64,000 nucleotides of DNA from Sisyra terminalis (taxonomy: Eukaryota; Arthropoda; Insecta; Neuroptera; Sisyridae): contig OY292276.1 in the NCBI GenBank assembly GCA_958496175.1, positions 19,238,001 to 19,302,000 on the forward strand. Reading direction: 5' to 3'. The notes below the pieces were generated by a model. That model ran no database searches. It had not been told where the DNA came from and saw only the letters and a list, made by a program, of their open reading frames with translations. The translations under genes were made by a program, and so were the position numbers. Each line of letters begins with the position of its first letter. The first letter of the stretch is position 1. This document shows, in pieces, positions 24,691-38,163 of the stretch.

Positions 24691-24954
24691 TCACAAATAT
24701 TTTTGTTCTAATTAATGTTTATAGTTTGCTTTGTTAAATTATATTACATAAATAGGACCACAATATATTTTACATATTGTATAAACAGTATTACTGTTTC
24801 AACGTCAGCAAAAAAATCTAATGTGATAATGATTATTAATTGAAAAAAAGGCTTAATTTTTTCATACTATTTTCATATTATTTCATTATATTTTCTTTTC
24901 TTTTTAAATTTTTTTGGCAATCAGTTAATTCTTGTAACTATGAGCCAATTTGCT

Positions 24955-25610
24955 GATGGTCAGAATGACTTAATTAAGTATCTCCCAGCGGAGTTCCTTC
25001 CTGCTTGGATCAGCGTAGCACATTCATTAGTTCATCTGTTATCCTTTTGAGTTGCTTTTAGCTTTTTTATTTAGTAGAGGATGAATTGTTAAGCTCGTGT
25101 GGTTTTTCAATCTCTTCCTAGTAAGCCTCCATCTTTGGCCCAACCATGATCTGAATGACCCTTATTTGTAAGTCTCAGTGAAGGGTTTCATTCGGTACAC
25201 ACCACGGTGTATCTGCAATTGGTCATTGAATTTTAAATTGAGCTCTAAGGAACATCGCAATAGAAGATTTACTAACACAAGAGGTTTACTACTTAGAGTT
25301 GCAATCTATAGGACCATATTGGAAATATTAGAGCCTGTATTTGCCTGAGTAAAAGGCTTTTGTTCTCTATCGATAATTTGGACCCTTTATCGATGAGTCA
25401 ATACAATTGTTTGAATTTTTGGATGGCTTAGGATCTTTTTTTTGCAATGTAGATTCTCTAGGTTACCCTTTTACCAAGGTAAAATCCTAGATATTTCACT
25501 GACTCTGATTCTAGAATAGCATTGACTTCTATACATATATTGTTGGAGAGTTTCCTCCTCTAAAGGTGATGTTAACAAGATTAGTTTTTGATTCTGATAT
25601 TTTAATTAAT
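24955..25610 (-). pseudogene. Old Jockey-clade reverse transcriptase remnant
   Basis: Minus-strand frames give, in order, SKTNLVNITFRGGNSPTIYV, then SESVKYLGFYLGKRVT, SIENKSLLL, PIWSYRLQL and RKRLKNHTSLT. These align in order with the thumb and C-terminal part of the complete ORF2 at 39477-42137 (SIQVTF, VKYLGMHLDQKLT, KPIWTYGVQLWG). Many stop codons and shifts interrupt the reading, so this is much older than the copy at 22.3-23.2 kb. The shared motifs overlap in both, so they are two separate insertions, not one split copy. Confidence 0.7.
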
Positions 25611-25620
25611 ACACATTATT

Positions 25621-27960
25621 TTACTGAAATTATATTTTAAATAAATTTGATATTAAAAAATGATCAAATGGTCATAAATTTTTGCTGATACCTAGTCGCT
25701 TAAAACCTGCTGGTTTTAACTGATATAGAATGTAGGTATATGCAATTAATTATTTTTAGTAAAGTTACTTCGCTTTTAATTGGTGGTGATGTGTAGACAT
25801 TATAATAAAGAATGTTCGATTTTCATAGTTTGATTGAAATATATAAGTATCATATTTCTGTTCAATGTTTATTACTGTAAAACTACCAAATTTTCTATTG
25901 TTATGGTAATAGAAGGGGTACTAACATAAATTTGAGATTTTGTTCATTATAAAATCACACGAGTCAAACATCATTGATAGGTACTGAACCAGAAAATTAT
26001 AACCAGAATATTATTTTCAATACTCTGTGTAGTAGTTGGTGTATTTCGAAAGCAGTAGATAATAATGAAAATGAAAAAAAAAATTGACATTTGATTGCTA
26101 GTCAATGAACTGGAGGAGCAATTTATTAGTAGGCGTATTTGGCGTAACTTGTTTGAAATATATACGATAACTAAAGAAACTCGTATAACTAAAGAAAACA
26201 AACAAAAGTCTTTTAATATAACCATTTAAATTTTTTTGTGAGTTTTCGAATTTAAACTAACTTTCGAAATTATTACTGTTTGTTCCCAGTTACCTATTCC
26301 TATTTTTCGTATGATAATTTGTATAGCGAAAATACGTTTTTCTCGTTCTTAGTAGGTAGTTTTCAAACTTAAAACGTCTCAATTTATAAATTTTATTAAT
26401 TTTCTTATGACTAAGATGAAGTAGCAAGAAATAAGAAATAAAATAGAAAATAATCAATCAAGCCAATTAAAAATCAATAAAACAACGATACGTGGATTTC
26501 TAGAAAAATAAGATTCAGGGAAATAATTGTTCGAGGAATTCGATTCGAGGAAAATACAAGGGATTTTATTGTTTGTAAACCTAGAAAGACCAATTATTTT
26601 TCCCTTAGCTTCGTTTCGGTGTCACATAAATACACCGACCTATGAAATGTTCAATGCAAATGCATTCATATATGAGTTGTAGGTGAATAAATTCTATATT
26701 AAATTTATATATTATAATAGTCATTATGGAAATTACAATCTGGAGTGTTGATATATTGATTTTGCTATATGTTTTATAAATATGTTGAGTGGGTTTATTT
26801 TATATTTGCTTTAATTTAATTGAAATAGGACCTTTACATCTTTGAGACAATTTCGATCAATGGGTCGATGTCCTGACATATAGTGACGTTTAACGCCATC
26901 GCGACGCCAACGAATAAAGAGACCGAATTCGCTACTTTTGTCAATGTGTTCTGCATACGTAAGTATTGTTTGTTCTTGACATGAAATTAATGCATTTCCA
27001 CAAAACGTGAGTGAAATGTTCATACGTTTGTAAGGTTGATAATAATTACTCGATGATGATAATGACACACAATTTCAAACTATGTTCGTAAGATTGGATT
27101 GAAATTGTAATACTATGGAAAACATTTCGTAAACAATAAAATTCAAAGTTTATTCACATAATCATTTTCATAATTGTTTTTATTAAGAATTTTGTGGAAA
27201 AATTGGATTGACTTTTTAACAAGATGTAAAAATTAACTTTGGGGTAACATAAAAGCTGAAGAATTTCAATAGATAATGACAAATATTATTTAATTCGTAC
27301 AAACGAACAATGAAATAAATAAGTTTTTAAATTATAAATGACAATATTTCGTATGACTTTTAGCTTATTTTATTTTATCATAAATATTAATAATTAAATT
27401 TCTTCATTATTTCCCAGAATTTTCATGTTTTTTGAATATTTTGATTTTAAAATTCTGGCAGACATATCTTTTCTGAAAAACGTAGAACTCATTCTAAAAG
27501 GTCCTGAATCTTCAAGTCTTTTAGAAACCATGGACAAAAATTGGACAAAAATTTTACCTATATTTTTTCCTCTACAACCAAAATGAAACAAAACATGTTC
27601 TTTGGTTTAAAATAAGCTTTCGGTTTCACTGAGGTATGACGTTAGAGGAGCTTTATACCTATTATTGGAAAAAAAAAAACAACCTGGGACCAAAAATATT
27701 TTGCAACTCTGGATTTCAGTTTGAATTTTTTAGAATACCATAGGAAAGTGAATTTAGTCATGAATAGGTTTTTTGATAATAAAATTGGAATTTTTTTTGA
27801 TTGTACTTTTGTACTTTATTTTCAACCTTTGCTTAATAAGCTTGAAATTTTATACTATCGGTTTGGATTATCTATGAACTAATTTTTGTTTTGATAAATT
27901 TTTCAATTATTAGGTTTTGAAAAGGATTTTTTTTTTGACTGAATTTAAAATGATTTGGAT
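25621..27960. other. AT-rich DNA, no gene called
   Basis: A minus-strand frame of 85 codons (26811-27068) has somewhat higher G+C and a mixed composition but no domain I know. The other frames look like chance. No repeat boundary was seen. Confidence 0.4.
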
Positions 27961-27964
27961 TGTG

Positions 27965-28690
27965 GATTGTCTCATTTGGCTTAAATAAGCACCATTTTGT
28001 TCTATAACTTGTTAATGAATTTATGTTTCCCATTTAAAGGGTAGTTTTATAATGCCTCTCTATTAGAAGTTTTAGTTCTTATTGGCGAAAAGCTTTAATA
28101 TTTGATTTTCACAATATTCTCTTCATGCGAATTTCTCATCACTAAAAAAGTTTCGCTATGTAAGAAAAATTTGGTAACCCATCGATGTCAGGTCCGGATT
28201 ATATGGTGTTTTGGCCCTCGGAGTTTTTGGTAGTCACTATGAATGTATTTAGCCGGGTTTTGTTCTGATGAAACATAACACCTCTTCTGTTGGCCAATTC
28301 TGACCGAATATTGATCAACTTTTGGCTTCAAACGATTCCATTGTTGAGAGTAGAGATCCAAATTTGATGTTTAATCGAAAGAGAAGCAAATCATTATAAA
28401 ATGTTTTTTTCTAATTCCATGAAATGCACAGCAGAATCTTTCTGGATGATAATTCTGGTTTGACCAACGTTTGAGCTACTTCTCTGCACTCTTACCACGA
28501 CTGTTTTCACTCAATGTTGTCGTATGTGACCCATTGTTCTTCCCCAGTCTCTATCCGTTTAAGAATTGGGACGGTTTCATTTCGTTTGGCCATTGTCTTG
28601 CAGATGGAAATTCAATCCATCATGTTCTTGGGTGTTAATTGGTGTGGCATCTAATCATCAAGCTTCTTTTTGAGTGCGACATAGTGAAAT
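27965..28690 (-). pseudogene. Decayed mariner transposase
   Basis: Minus-strand translation, across stops and shifts, follows a DD34D mariner transposase. It reads MPHQLTPKNMMD, then KRIETGEEQWVTYDN, VAQTLVKPELSSRKILLCIS, a WPTEEVLCF stretch, and near the end VIEQNGAYL (about 27985). The first catalytic motif usually reads TGDEKW; here the catalytic Asp is Glu. The second motif (normally HxDNARPH) is destroyed. At least seven stops are present. The N-terminal helix-turn-helix part is missing; the copy stops where the Jockey fragment begins at about 28711. Confidence 0.8.
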
Positions 28691-28710
28691 AGGCTAATTA
28701 CTCTTTTAAG

Positions 28711-28990
28711 GTGTTCCAAAATAGAGTCTTGAGAATCATCACTAAAGCTCCATGGTATGTGAGAAACAACCAAATTCATCACGAAATGAATGTTCCATAC
28801 TTAAAAGACTTTCTAACCGCACTCACAAAGAACTTCCTTAACGACCTAGAAATTTGTCCTAGTGCAGTAGAACTGTGCTTGGGAGAAACCATAAATCATA
28901 GAAGGCTGAAGCGGAAACTCCCACAAGAGCTCCAAGAAATAGTAGATGTTCAGGGCGATGCTACGACTACTAACATGACGTCAACTTCGA
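28711..28990 (+). pseudogene. Jockey-clade ORF2 C-terminal fragment
   Basis: The plus-strand frame opens FQNRVLRIITKAPWYVRNNQ and continues IHHEMNVPYLKDFLTALTKN and LKRKLPQELQE. This is the conserved tail that follows the reverse transcriptase thumb in Jockey elements; compare RAIIGAPKYVRNSIILRD in the complete copy. It is open over about 90 codons, but the reverse transcriptase core is missing. The frame continues into Thr/Ser-rich residues to 29034 without recognisable content. Confidence 0.75.
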
Positions 28991-31900
28991 CTAGATCTGT
29001 AATTTTACCGACATTTTTGACGACTGGCCTTTAACATCAAAAATACCTGAACAGAATCGAAGAATCCAACATTACACGTAGTTAGCCGTTACAGTACCGG
29101 GACCATAAACCCTTCCATTTTTAACGCCCTTTAACGCACAATTGAATGTACCAAACAAAAAATAGTAAAATATTTCCTTTAGTGCAAAATGGCACCTTGA
29201 AAAACAGCCTAAATTTGAAATTTTTGAACGATATTTTACGAAATATCGATCGAAATACGATACATATATATTGTGCTTTTTGTACATCCGGTATTGCTTT
29301 TCTCAAAAACACCTTACCCCATTGCTATAACAGTATATTGAATAAAAAATAGTGGCAAATTAAGAAAAATAAAGTAAAATAAAAATGTTATATAAAAAAT
29401 AGAGTATATTTCAATTTAAAATATATGGTTCTTTTTCAAAAGAGAGTTTTTTTCGAGTAAAGGTATATTTATTAATTATAAATAACATATATGTACCCAG
29501 TCTTATATTGTATGGTAACAATTCAACAGACATTTGTTTGCACATATTTGAACTTTCAAGTTGTTTTATTTTTGTTGATTTATCTACTTATCGTTCAATT
29601 CCACTAAACAAGATATTAATAATATTACAGAAAATTGATGAAAATTTTTAGTAGAAAGACTTACGCTAAAGGTCTATTGAAATAGAAAAGCAAATAAACC
29701 TTTGAAAATGTTTACCGGAAGGTAAGCAAAGCAAATACAACTTCAATTTATTTCACAAAGGACTTTTTAAAAGTCATTGTATCATGAAACGAGGGAAAAA
29801 TATTTACGAAAAGAAATGATTTTCAACAGGCACCTCCTTAAATGTAAAGTTTATACTAACAAAATTTTAGTACAGTTCCTTTGTTACTTTTATTTTACCA
29901 ATGTGACCCTTTTAATAAGTATAAAATAAATATCTTATTTCTGTTCAATTCTTATTCGAAATTTAACAAAAACTTATTATCATTAGTTGATCAATGTTGT
30001 AAAGACTTTTGCTAAGATTCCGCCAAATATATCGCAAAATGTCGCAAAGTTATATAGGTACCTACATTTATGATTGTCAATGTTATTACATTTTATATTG
30101 TTATTGCAGACTTTTTCCAATTTCATTAAATAAAACCCTAATAACCTTAAACGTTCAGCAATATTTCAAAAGTATTATTTTCATAGGAAACATTGCTTCT
30201 TATGTTGATTAAAACAGTTCTTGTATTTACATAAATAACCAATTTGAAAATTTAAATAATATAACTCCATCGTAATATTGTAATAGATATGTTTGTACCA
30301 ATATGTATCATAATAACGTTTTTGTAATATAATCTCTTTTGATCTTGTAATAAATTTCCCTTGGTAGTGGTTAAAGAGATTGATAGAAAAGGTTTGTGAA
30401 TTTTGCATGAAGATACAAGACAAGAGCTTTGTTTTTCAAAAGCATTGGGTAGTTCTAAAGCCACAACTATACGATTAACGATAGCATAACTTTTGTTTAA
30501 GTAACAATTTTCTATTATTGTTGAATGTACTTGAAAGTAACATTCAATTTGGTTAATGCCCTGTATTTGTGGTAATGTTTTGATAACCTTTTTGTTAGAT
30601 ACAACATTGTTGTTGTTACTAATGAAGATTTATTATTTTGTGGCTTTAATGCCAATCTGCAAATATTTTTTGCTTAATTCTCTTACAAAAATTGGTTTAA
30701 CATAAAAATGTGATTGGTATTTTTGAATAATTTGATGGGGAATGAAAATAAATAAAGGGCTTATAGAAATTTGATTGAATTGTTTTCAAGGGTTTGAATA
30801 AATAAGTCTCGATTGTTGTTTTTTATTAATTTTTTTATGTTTTAAAGAGAAAAAGTTTATATATTTGAAAATATCCAGAGGCAAAATGGCGAGTTTGTAA
30901 AGTGGAAGGAATCATAACTCATCAAAGATGATTGCCCATTCGAAAGCAATTCTGAAGCGCTTGTTATGTTTTTCAATTTTTTCGTCTGAAATTCACTTAG
31001 TTCAATGTATCTCGTAGGAATCATACACTAAATATTCATTGGATCCTCGAAGCAATATTTGTATTATCCACGTAAGAATAAAACCCCGTATCTACTAAAA
31101 CAATAATGGCTAAAGTTACACACAAATATTCGGGATTTTTGCCCGAGACTCTTCATTGTTACAATGCCGAGCTTAAGTAATCCACTTGGAATTGAAGTCT
31201 AGTCACATTCTGACGAAAACGTTCATTTCACAGAACTAGTTTGTACTCAAACATTCAGCAGTTCTCAGGAAACAATTCAATGTGCAGACATTATTTTTAT
31301 TTGAATGAACATGCACATAGTAAAATAAGAAGGGAGATTTTAAGGCGGTAATATATGCCGTTGTGATATGGAGCTTTTTGGATGGTGCTACTATATTTTT
31401 GTACTTGTTTGCTTCCATTTATGCACTCATTCTCATCACACTTCGCCGAATTTCTCCAAGTTGTATTAATGACGCCACAACCCGTTGTTTATATAGTTAT
31501 GCAAATTTTCCAGTTTGAAATTCAGCTAAAATTTTACATTGAAACTAACTTTTCATTTTTCATTCCTTTTTACTTTTTCTGAATATAACATAATTGCAAA
31601 ATAATGTATATTAATATTACGTCTTTTGTGCTTCATTTAATGAAGTGATTGATGGATACAAATATTCTTTATAAAATAGTTATTATTGTACATGAGAAAT
31701 CAAAGTATTATATTAAACGTTGCAGTGTTAATATCACAAATTAATTTATATATATGAAACATATGTTCCCACAAAACGATAGTTAGAGATATTTCGATCG
31801 TTAACGATGTTGTAATAACGGCGTCGAATAAGCACTCAATATGTTGTTACTCTAGTTTCTATTTATTATACTCTCCTTCTTGCTTTAACGTTATTCTGAA

Positions 31901-34900
31901 ATCGAATGTTCTTATACGATATCAAATCAAAATTTCCACTAAATCAGCAACAGCCGTTCTAATAGTTTCCATCCTTTATATTATATAAAAGAGCGAAACT
32001 TAAACTGTTGAAGTTTAAAACGTGAGTTTTTATGCTTTTCATTTTCATAATTGTTAGTAATAATATTATACTCCTGGTTGATATAATAACTCTTCTAACA
32101 AAAGGTCGAGTGAGAATTGCGTTTGCTTCATCAATCAATATGTTTTATGATGATCAAAATTTAGGACACGTTCAAGACATTTGATGACAGTGCTAGAAAA
32201 TTCTTCACGATTATATATCAAATATCTGCTGTATGCTTCTACATCACCATAAACCCTTTGCACAAGATATTTCTATTCATGTCATTGAACACGATTGTAG
32301 TTATTTCTCTTTATCATCATCTTCTGTTTGTGAATTCGATTTAAATCAGTGCCTATAAAAATATGCTCTAAGAAAAGGGACGGTGCTGTGTATACTCTTC
32401 ATAACTCAAGCCTTTTTATTTACGGGATATTGTTAACCACTTAAATTATCAGATATAAGTTGAAACAGTTTCTGACCAGTTTTGAGCTTTTAAAAAGTTA
32501 AAAATGAAATTTTGACTATAAACATGTTATTGAATTTATTGATGCTTGAGAATATATACAGTTAATTTCACGCCACCATGTCTTTGTCTAATTAACGTTT
32601 TTTTTTTGTCTTTTAACTTAGAAACAAATATTTTAACTACCACTTCTTTTTCGATATATGACATAATAAGAAATATAAATTTTTAAATTAACTAATATTT
32701 TAACGAATAATTTTTATTATCTAGTGTACACATCGGCTCACGAATGTGTGCTTTAACAATGTTCATTCTTTAGTGGTAACTTTTATAAAAGTCTAAATTT
32801 TTTCGGTACATTTTTTTTAATTCAATTTCTGAAAATTTGTTTGTTACTGTAGTAGTCCTTATTTTGTCTGAAAGATATATCCTACATAATATGTAATTGG
32901 GAGCTGAAAGAAAATTTTAAACCATATTAAAACTACCACCAAGAATTCTAACAATTTTTTGTTGAAGTACTTATAATAATAGCTGGTGAAATATGCCCTC
33001 CCAAAGACGTTTTTGCGATAGGAATTCTTTCAAGTTTCGAAAATAACATCAAAAATAAATTGTATTTTCAAAATATTAATGTGTCTTGCTTATGAAGTTA
33101 GAATAACAGCTAATATGTAAACCAAGTTAAAATGATATTAAAAAAAAAGTTTATTTTATTCTCATGCAGGTATGTAAAAAAACAAAGAATATTTATTTCA
33201 TAAAAAAGAGAAAAATCGCCCAAAACAAATCAAACACTGATAAATGAAACCAAACACTGTAGTTTATCTAAAATTTAATAAAGGAACGATGTTATATTTT
33301 AAAACCGAAGTTTTTTTGATCTTTTTTATAATTCTTCTAGTAATTAAATGGACAATTTCTCTTCAGTACTGTCAAATATCGATATATTTATATTATTAAT
33401 CCAAGAAAATCGAAAATTTTGATGAAGTGGCTGTCTGTATAATCGCTTTTCATACGTTGATAACGTGCTCAACTCTTATATTAGAAGATTTACTTGCAGT
33501 TTTATTAATGAGAAATAATAAAACACCCGACATTATGTAGTATAATTTATGAAGATAGATTTGTTATAGCCGAGAATCACTGTTTGTTTTTTGAATTATT
33601 TTTGAAAGATAACATATTTAAAACTATGTACGTTTTGTAAAAGGTTTTTAAATATATTTTAAACTAAATTTTCACATAATATTTTTACATATTTCTAGTG
33701 AATTTCAATTTCGGTAAGTATTTTAACTTAAATTCTTCTTTTAAACTAACCATAAAGAAAAACAATGAAGATAAATTTTACAATGAAATAATTATGGATT
33801 TTGATAAAAATATAATGCAAAGTATAAATTTCCTTAAGTTTAAAACTTTTATATTTAATTTTACTATTTTTTTTTTGCTTTATTTGTTTAGCATAAACAA
33901 GATTACTGAAATGTGTAATGAATTCTAAAAATTATTTTTTCTTTGTAAAACTAAAAGTGAAACTAGAATGTAAGAATACTGAGAAATTTAGTTAGAGGAA
34001 AGGTATTGAAAAAACGGACTAACCGGGTATTGTACAGTTAATCTCTAGGGATAGTCATTGAATAGTTCATGTTTATTGACATTATAGACAATGTCAGTAG
34101 CTCAGTGAACATTTCCCAAGCCCATAACACCCCATCGTCGTTGATATTGTTCCCAATCAGGCCAGCAAAAGCATATTATACACATTATGCTGTTAATACA
34201 AGTTTCAAAGTTGCGTTATCATGGCTTGGTTCGATTTTACGCTCACATTACACGATTTTTATTATACTGAGCTTGAAGGTTTGCAATATAATTTTATTAA
34301 ATATGACAAAATGATAACAGTGGCTATTGTGTACATGGTACTCGGTGTGATTTACACACATCAATATATATCTGCTATTTAACATTATTCTTCATGATCG
34401 ATCACATCAATCACTATTTTATTTTGTATTTGTTGCCAGCATTTCGCTGACTCGCTATCAATGGGCAACGTTTTAAATGTTTCAATGAAAAGGATAAATA
34501 TTTTCTCCATTGAAGGAAATAAATAAAAAGAGTATGAATTCGTCGAGTCTTTCATATAACATTAACAAATAAGTTTTAGAAAAATCGTAGCAATATATGA
34601 AATTACTAGGTATTGAAAATTTTTATTTTCTCTTCCAGAAAATTGAACATTTTTTTTTGTTCATTTTCTACGATTATATTTTCTAGGTGAATATTTTTCA
34701 ATAATTTCACGAGATTCATGATAACGTAATCACATAACGGCTGAACGATTTCAATGATTATACAATTTTGTAAAATACTTCAAAATAAGTCAATCACAAA
34801 ATAAGTTTTGATCGATAATTCAATGAAAGTATTACTAAATATGAGCTTTGTTTAATAACGTGTATAAAAGTAATTCTATAAATTATTTTATTTTTATTTT

Positions 34901-35435
34901 TATTGTTTCATATTAGTTTAAAATATTCAAGCGTGATAAAAGTTTATCAAAAAAATAAGGAGAAAAATAGTATGAAGCCAAGAACAATTAATTTCAATAA
35001 AATGTTATACATAAGGATATTTTCGAACCCTTGAGTTAAATCATATGAGAATAAAACGATCAAAAACTTAGTTTATAATAGATATTTTGATGTTAAACTA
35101 TGAAAAAGAAAATTTACTATGAATGTATATTTTCACTATATTTTCTATGGGAAATTTATATAAAAAGCACCATTTACTATTTTTTTAAAGTTCCCAAATT
35201 GAAATTATTACCATGCTTAAAAAGGTGCTCCCCACTTCTGACGCTTTTGTTTGCCTTAAGATTGAGGACCTGGAAAATTTTGCGGTTGGATCATTAAAAT
35301 TTAAACTATCTCCATGTCCTTATTATCTTATCTTAAATACATAACAATAAGTATTAAAAAGATATTTTCAAAATCTTATATTTAGGCAAGCCTCATATCA
35401 AAAAATTTATTTAAATTAATATTTGATTAGTTTAT
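28991..35435. other. AT-rich DNA, no gene called
   Basis: About 6.4 kb in which I recognise no gene or named repeat. Overlapping frames on both strands at 29072-29352 and 30181-30464 share the same DNA and lack motifs. Slightly GC-richer patches at 31000-31500 and 34060-34330 contain no reading frame I can identify. Confidence 0.4.
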
Positions 35436-35439
35436 TTTG

Positions 35440-36090
35440 TACCATGTTTGCGAAATTTGGCGGTTAATATGGTGTATATATTTCTACTGGGTTCTTGAAG
35501 AATTAAGGCGTTCCCGTAAGTGTGGGTCCAGTATCTCATGTTTCTTTTTTCCTACAGCACGTTTATCCTTTATTTTGCCCTCTTCTATAAGTTATAGTTG
35601 TTTATATTCTTCATGTCGCATGATTAGACCCAGCTACACTGTATTTCTTATCTTTAGGGTAGTAATCAGGTGTGGTCGAGCTTTCATTCTCGATGAAACT
35701 TCCTTCGTTGTCTTAAAAGTCTAGTTTATTATTAGTATCAATTATTAGTATCTAGTTTATTACTATTTCCTCGAGTTCTCCAGTTTTAAAGTCCATGTTT
35801 GGCATCCATGTAATAGAAAAAACCAAATATAGCGTTTCAATGTCCTTAGGTTTAGTGTTATTGGTACTTTTGGACGATTTAAATACATTCTCATTTAAAA
35901 AAATCAGCTGTAACTTTTGCTATATTTCATCTTATTTCTTTTGTATGATCTAGCAGAATATTTATATCTTTTTCACAGTTGATAAATTGACGTCTATTTT
36001 CGATCTGAGCTCCGTTTATTAAGATATTTATGACGTCAGTTTCTTGCAGATTTCTGCACAATATTATAGTTTTTGTTATTGCAGTTTTAA
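35440..36090 (-). pseudogene. RTE-like reverse transcriptase 3' remnant
   Basis: Minus-strand translation yields NKTTIVLCRNLQETDVINIL and INGAQIENRRQF, then GCQTWTL-like wording around 35795. It ends with MRHEEYKQL, a stop, LIEEGKIKDKRAVGKKKHE (about 35600-35530) and ILDPHLRERLN. That order (INGxxIExxxxFxYLG, YGxETWTL, GHIMRxExY, GKIxGKRxVGRKK) is the C-terminal layout of RTE-type insect retroposons. Numerous stops make it a pseudogene. The clade is assigned from memory of family wording, and a related craniofacial-development-like reverse transcriptase group cannot be excluded. Confidence 0.6.
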
Positions 36091-36480
36091 CTTATAAATG
36101 ACCAAATTAACTTTTATTAATTTAAAACTTTTAACAAATTAAGCAGGAGTTGAAGCCTATTAGCTACTAGGTATTAAAGACCTGGTTTAGAGCGAGTCTT
36201 TACATTTATGGGTTCCTCGACCATCTCTCCAAGAGGAGAAGACGTTTATTAAGAAATAAAACTGAAACTTGGAGAAGTCGTTGTCCGGACCCCAAGAAAA
36301 GTTAGTCATCACTACATAGTATAAAACAAAGTCGCTTTTTCTGTCCCTATATCCCTTTGTGCGCTTAAATCTTTAAAATTACGCAACGGATTTCGATGAG
36401 GTTTTTTTTAATAGAGTGATTAAAGAGGAAGGTTTATATGTATAATAACATCCATTAAATAGTGGAGAAATACTGTTATT

Positions 36481-36765
36481 AGACAATTTTAAAGATACCA
36501 AAAAATATGACATTTTGAAATTTAATTGTTTAGATCAGAGAAGAGAGACTCTTCTCTGGTGCACATGCGCGACAATTAGTTAGATAAGGATGCTGAATAT
36601 TAGCTGCATGTGTTTTTTGAGCCACTGCGCAAACTCCTATAAATGGTATTCAGCATCCTTATCTAACTAACGGTCGCGCATCTGAACCAGAGAAGAGTCT
36701 CTCTTCTCTGATCTAAACAATTAAATTTCAAAATGTCATATTTTTTGGTATCTTTAAAATTGTCT
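36481..36765. mobile_element. 285-bp near-perfect hairpin element
   Basis: The arms 36481-36599 and 36647-36765 are inverted copies around a 47-base loop. The outer 80 bases are identical as far as I can compare, and the inner 39 differ at about four positions. Ends are AGACAATTTTAAAGATACC on both sides. Such perfection means either a very recent insertion or active correction between the arms. A transcript would form a long double-stranded RNA. I could not find a clear target duplication. Confidence 0.85.
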
Positions 36766-37752
36766 GCCACTACTGGCCACTACGTTAATTGCGTGATAAT
36801 CATTTAATAGATATAAAATTTAATAGATTTAATAGGATCGACTTTAATCAATTTTTTAGTGAGTGACAATAGCTATATAAAAGAAATATCAAAGAAGTGT
36901 CTCAAAAGAAATGTCATATTTTAAAAAAAGGAAGGAGTTTATTGAAAAAATATTTATTGCATATTAAAATACATTGTTTGGGAATTTATTTCTTAAAATA
37001 ACATCGTCCAAATGTAAACCGTTGCGTTCACGGCGTTCCTTTAATCGAGTACTAAAATTACCTATGACGGCTCGGCAGGTATTCTCCGTGATGGCTGCGA
37101 TTTCGTGACGAATATTTTCTTTTAATTGTGCGAGGGAAGTCGGTTTGTTAGTGTAAACTTTGGATTTGGCATAACCCCACAGGAAAAAGTCCATGGGTTG
37201 TCAAATCGGGACTGCATGGAGGCCAACTTATGTCACCTCTCCTGGAGATCAACTTGCCAGGAAAAATTTCACAAACTCTTGGCAAAGACCTGTTGGACAT
37301 GTGTGAAGTTGCTCTGTCCTGCTGGAACCATGTTCTTTGGTTATAACCCGGAAAGTTTTGCAGCTCAGGAACGAAAAAGTGGTCTAACATCTCCACATAA
37401 CGCTCTGAATCAACTGTAACTGTGCGTCCTCTTCCATCTTCGAAAAAGTAAGGGCCGATAATTCCTCGCGCCGACATTGCGGCCCATACGGTGACTTTAG
37501 GTTAATGTAGGGGTGCCTGATGTTTTTGTTTTGGGTTGGTTTCACTCCAGTAGTGGCAATTTTGTTTGTTTTCATTTCCAGTAAGATGAAAATGGGCTTC
37601 ATCCAAAAACAAGATGTTGTTAAACGTTGGAAAGCGCTCAATCATCTGGTTTACGAAGTCAAGCCTCTGACCAGCATCCTGAGGCTTTAATTCTTGCACC
37701 AACTGAATTTTGTACGGGTGAAGTTTTAAATTTTTATGCAAAATGCGTCATC

Positions 37753-37764
37753 AGGACGATCTGT
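37753..37764 (+). repeat. Target-site duplication, left of Jockey element
   Basis: AGGACGATCTGT is repeated exactly at 42353-42364, after the poly(A) tail (the first A could belong to the tail, so 11 or 12 bp). It defines the insertion point inside the mariner transposase. Confidence 0.9.
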
Positions 37765-38163
37765 CAATCACGACAATCACGACATTACCGCATTGTCAAC
37801 AAATAATTAAACAATTCGAACTTCTTTAATTTGTTAATTACAATTAGTTGTCAGTTCATCGTGCTCATCGAAGGAGTATCAATGCTAGGATCATCGATTG
37901 TATTGTACACATCGTGTTTTTTATATATTTTTAATTATTATTGTCCAAATCGTTTTATGTTAATGCAACAAATACTAATGCAGGTCGGTGCAATTTTGTT
38001 TTTGTTTTTAAACTCGACAGGTCATTGACCTGGTGTGTTTATGTTAGAAAACTTTTTTTTTTTTTTCAAAAAATAAAAACATTTTTATGACCACTAATAA
38101 CAAACATTTATTGACAGTTTACTTGTGGCAGTGTTATCGTGATAGTGATGTGTTTACGGCGAA
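37765..38163 (+). promoter_or_regulatory. 5' leader / presumed internal promoter of the Jockey element
   Basis: Non-LTR elements carry their promoter inside the leader because transcription must start at the first base. The leader starts with CAATCACGACAATCACGACA and contains small spurious frames only. Its last bases put GAA before the ORF1 ATG, giving a purine at -3. Promoter activity is inferred from the family. Confidence 0.5.

Larger units (their letters stand above)
23212..24870. mobile_element. Long-inverted-repeat element 2
   Basis: The left arm (about 23212-23395) and right arm (about 24695-24870) are inverted copies. Both carry AACAGTAATACTGTTTATAC or its complement next to ACAATATGTAAAATATATTG. 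Identity is high, roughly 85-90% by eye. The left arm abuts the truncated Jockey fragment. Inside are a second hairpin (24490-24690), a short coding-like segment on the minus strand (23999-24120) and about 700 bases without recognised content. I cannot assign a superfamily. The internal words CTGAAGAAGGTTGC and ACGTATCTGG recall Penelope-type terminal repeats. Confidence 0.7.

Noticed and set aside
29072..29352. Three overlapping frames on both strands
   Set aside because: Mutually exclusive readings of the same AT-rich DNA without motifs.
37126..37419. 97-codon plus-strand frame
   Set aside because: Antisense to the mariner transposase.
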